A stretch of 6,714 nucleotides of DNA, from contig JAHZDE010000035.1 of NCBI GenBank assembly GCA_019422525.1, forward strand, positions 1 to 6,714, read 5' to 3'. Below, in pieces: positions 4,815 to 6,714 of the stretch (the stretch's first letter is position 1; each line of letters opens with the position of its first letter). The DNA is from Clostridiales bacterium (GTDB lineage Bacteria > Bacillota > Clostridia > Oscillospirales > Acutalibacteraceae). The notes beneath the pieces are model-generated. The model was not told the origin of the DNA and did no database searches. It was given only the letters and a program-made list of their open reading frames with translations. The position numbers were made by a program, and so were the translations under genes.

Positions 4815-6521
4815 ATGGCGATTTATCATTTGGAGGCCAAAATAGTCAGCCGTGGAGCTGGACGCTCCGCCGTAGCTGCTGCGGCCTATCTGAGCTGTTC
4901 CCGGATGCTCAACGAGTATGACGGGGTGCAGCACGACTACACCCGCAAACAGGGCCTTGGGTGGCGGCAGGTTTTTCTGCCAGCCACCGCCCCCGCAGAG
5001 TGGCAGGATCGAGAAATCCTGTGGAACGCTGTGGAGGAAACCGAAACCGCAAAGGACAGTCGCCTTGCCCGTGAATTTGTGGCGGCGCTGCCCATAGAGT
5101 TAAGCCGGGAGGAACAGATTCAGCTCCTGCAAGATTTCATCAAGGAGCAGTTTGTGGCAGACGGAATGTGCGCTGATGCTGCTATCCATGACCCGTATCC
5201 CCCCGGACACAATCCCCATGCCCATATCCTGCTGACAGTGCGCCCGCTGGATGAAAAGGGAAAATGGCAGTACAAGACCGAGAAAGAATATCTCTGCGTC
5301 AAAGACGGCGAAGAACAGGGCTTTACCGCCGCTGAGTTCAAACAGGCACAGGCCGACGGCTGGGAGAAACAGTACCAGTACAAAGTGGGCAAAAAGAAGG
5401 TGTATATGGCCCCGTCCGCAGCGCAGGCGCAGGGCTATGAACGGGTATCCAAATATCCTAAAAGCACCAAATATGGCAGGCAAAATCCCATCACGGAACA
5501 CTGGAACAGCGACGAGCAGCTTGTTTTGTGGCGGGCTGCATGGGCGGATGTGGCAAACCGCCATCTGGAGCGCACCGGGCACGAAGAACGCATCGACCAC
5601 CGCAGCCATGCCGAGCGTGCTCTGCTGGAGCGGCCCACGGTCCATGAGGGTGTGGTTGCCAGAGCCATGGAGAAAAAGGGCATTATCTCTGACCGGTGCG
5701 AACTAAACCGGCAGATCAAGGCGGACAATGCCCTGCTCCGGGAGCTGAGAGGACAGGTCAAAAAGCTGGCGCAGGCAGTTAAAAATACCATCCCGGCGCT
5801 CGCCGAGACCATGGAGAATCTGCGAAAAAATTTGCTTCTGTTCTGCTATCAGCTGGGGTATCTCCGCAAGGGCAAGGAACGCCTGAATGCTTCGCTGAAT
5901 ACGCTGCGCCCTGCCCTCACACAGTACAATCAGCTTGCAAAGGACATTCGGGATAAGACGAAGGAGCGCCGCAGTCTGCTTTCCGAGAAAGAGGCGCTCT
6001 CTGCGGTTCATGTATTTCGGCACCGGGAACTGGCGGCTAAGATTGCGGCACTGACAGAGGATTTGGAGGAACTGCGTTCGGAGAAAAATCTGCTTCTGGC
6101 GTCGCTGGCATATTCCGAGGAAGATGCCGCCGATAAATTTCCCAAAGACATCGCCGCCATGGAGCAGAGCCTGAAACGGCTGGAAGAACAGGAACAGAAA
6201 TATTCCGCCGAGTTGGACGCTGCCCTGAACGAGTATGCCGGGCTTCGGGAGCAGGCCCAGGGCTTCGACCCAGTGCAGCTGTATGAAGCAAGACAGGCCA
6301 TCCGCCCCGGCAAAGAACAGGAAGCGGAGAACCAGGCACAGCAGGTTTACGTTGAGAAGTACAGCCCACTTCTGATGTTTGACAGTAAAAAGGCGGTGTC
6401 CCGGATGCTGGACGAGGATGCAGAGCGGCTGGCCGTGCGGAGAATGGTGCGCCAGACGCAGAAGGAGCAGCAGATTTCCAACAAGGGAAAGCGCAAGAAT
6501 CAAGGACGAGATGTGAGATAA
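4815..6521 (+). CDS. mobA: MobA/MobL family relaxase (MobQ)
   Basis: A 568-residue conjugative relaxase that nicks oriT, stays bound to the 5' end of the strand and leads it to the recipient. The N-terminus MAIYHLEAKIVSRGAGRSAV matches RSF1010 MobA in its first residues, and Y25 (AAAAYL) falls at the same position as the RSF1010 catalytic tyrosine. The metal-binding histidines are H125 in AIHDPYPPG and H135/H137 in HNPHAHIL. The relaxase domain covers about 1-270 (ITEHWNSDEQLVLWRAAWADVANRHLE is typical of Firmicutes members), with HRSHAERALLERPT at about 262-275. Residues about 295-480 are long charged helices, likely coiled coil, and the tail is basic (KGKRKNQGRDVR). No primase domain is fused, unlike RSF1010 MobA. 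Start ATG 4815 is 9 bases after AAGGA (4801-4805), and the run of hairpins ends just before it. TTGACA at 4676-4681 matches a -35 box but has no good -10, so the promoter is not resolved. Confidence 0.96.
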   Translation: MAIYHLEAKIVSRGAGRSAVAAAAYLSCSRMLNEYDGVQHDYTRKQGLGWRQVFLPATAPAEWQDREILWNAVEETETAKDSRLAREFVAALPIELSREEQIQLLQDFIKEQFVADGMCADAAIHDPYPPGHNPHAHILLTVRPLDEKGKWQYKTEKEYLCVKDGEEQGFTAAEFKQAQADGWEKQYQYKVGKKKVYMAPSAAQAQGYERVSKYPKSTKYGRQNPITEHWNSDEQLVLWRAAWADVANRHLERTGHEERIDHRSHAERALLERPTVHEGVVARAMEKKGIISDRCELNRQIKADNALLRELRGQVKKLAQAVKNTIPALAETMENLRKNLLLFCYQLGYLRKGKERLNASLNTLRPALTQYNQLAKDIRDKTKERRSLLSEKEALSAVHVFRHRELAAKIAALTEDLEELRSEKNLLLASLAYSEEDAADKFPKDIAAMEQSLKRLEEQEQKYSAELDAALNEYAGLREQAQGFDPVQLYEARQAIRPGKEQEAENQAQQVYVEKYSPLLMFDSKKAVSRMLDEDAERLAVRRMVRQTQKEQQISNKGKRKNQGRDVR

Positions 6522-6540
6522 AAAGCTCTTTCTATCTCTG

Positions 6541-6675
6541 TCAAATGCGCTTGCGCAGCTCCGTCCAACTGGTTGCAGTCTCCAGCTCCACACCTGCGTC
6601 CAGTGCTTTGAAATGCTCCTTGCCGCAGTGGATTTTTAGCTGCTCACTGGTTTTCAGGTGCGGTGATTTGTCAAA
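6541..6675 (-). pseudogene. 3' remnant resembling a type III restriction Res subunit C-terminus
   Basis: On the minus strand a 44-residue frame ends at a TGA (6543-6541) and starts right after an in-frame TAG (6678-6676), with no start codon. Its sequence (KTSEQLKIHCGKEHFKALD then VELETATSWTEL) resembles the very end of type III restriction Res subunits, where a KI-CGK-HF-AL pattern precedes the final residues. The frame is cut abruptly at its upstream side, so most of a gene of about 900 or more codons is missing or lies beyond an insertion. It faces mobA, with 19 bases between the two stop codons. Family assignment is from memory of the motif and is moderate; the broken state is directly visible within the window. 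Confidence 0.45.
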
Positions 6676-6714
6676 CTAAGTGCAACAGGAATTGAGCTCA
6701 AAGTCCCATAGCTC
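6676..6714. other. Sequence beyond the break in the Res-like gene; possible insertion element end
   Basis: The Res-like frame is lost here. The plus strand at about 6669-6686 reads TGTCAAACTAAGTGCAAC, which recalls the GTTGCACTT...TTGACA stretch near the ends of some IS30-family insertion sequences of Firmicutes. No transposase frame can be judged from the 39 bases left. A deletion junction or element boundary is equally possible. Confidence 0.25.

Noticed and set aside
4327..4934. Long overlapping frames on both strands between the DUF3847 gene and mobA (4327-4791 +, 4511-4921 +, 4443-4934 -)
   Set aside because: They run through the terminator, oriT and hairpins, or into mobA, lack proper start signals, and their predicted proteins mirror the inverted repeats.
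6515..6538. Terminator between mobA and the converging Res-like remnant
   Set aside because: GAGATA/TATCTC with a short inner AAAG/CTTT pairing is AT-rich and weak, and there is no T-run on either side.
5703..6593. Minus-strand frame of 296 codons under mobA
   Set aside because: It is the leucine-rich antisense of the coiled-coil half of the relaxase, with no binding site and no family features.

Overview
The window is the core of an integrative mobilizable element (or the replication, transfer and integration part of a larger conjugative element) from a Gram-positive gut-type Clostridia host, probably Oscillospiraceae or Lachnospiraceae. This assignment rests on the protein families (large serine recombinase, CHC2 zinc-finger protein, P4-like helicase, DUF3847 protein and MobQ-type MobA/MobL relaxase in a row), strong GGAGG ribosome binding sites, rho-independent terminators and GC-rich codon use. 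No chromosomal marker gene is present, so the species cannot be named.

Layout, all genes on the + strand except the last fragment: 1-1508, 3' part of a large serine recombinase gene whose catalytic N-terminus lies before the window; 1513-1551, a strong terminator; 1577-2197 and 2175-3554, overlapping genes for a DnaG-like CHC2 zinc-finger protein and a P4/D5-like superfamily 3 helicase (replication module); 3509-3952, a regulatory stretch with a pair of TACGTACG palindromes, a likely promoter, internal inverted repeats and a strong terminator; 3953-4165 and 4170-4376, two small coupled genes (a helix-turn-helix-like protein and a DUF3847 protein), closed by a GNRA-loop terminator at 4385-4421; 4430-4469, an RSF1010/pSK41-type oriT on the minus strand; 4476-4796, a run of hairpins; 4815-6521, the mobA relaxase; 6541-6675 (minus), the 3' remnant of what looks like a type III restriction Res gene, broken at about 6676.

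The genes fit one life cycle. The serine recombinase would excise and insert the element. The zinc-finger protein and helicase would support replication of the excised circle. MobA, probably with the small DUF3847 protein, would nick at oriT and lead the strand into a recipient using a helper's secretion channel, since no type IV secretion genes are visible here.

The most notable points are the recognisable nic sequence TAAGTGCGCCCT on the minus strand, the hairpin array between oriT and mobA with repeated loop and arm sequences, the paired TACGTACG palindromes beside a promoter, and a promoter-to-terminator unit of about 315 bases with no convincing protein, a candidate non-coding RNA. I see no clearly novel protein system; the unexplained signal is in the non-coding DNA.
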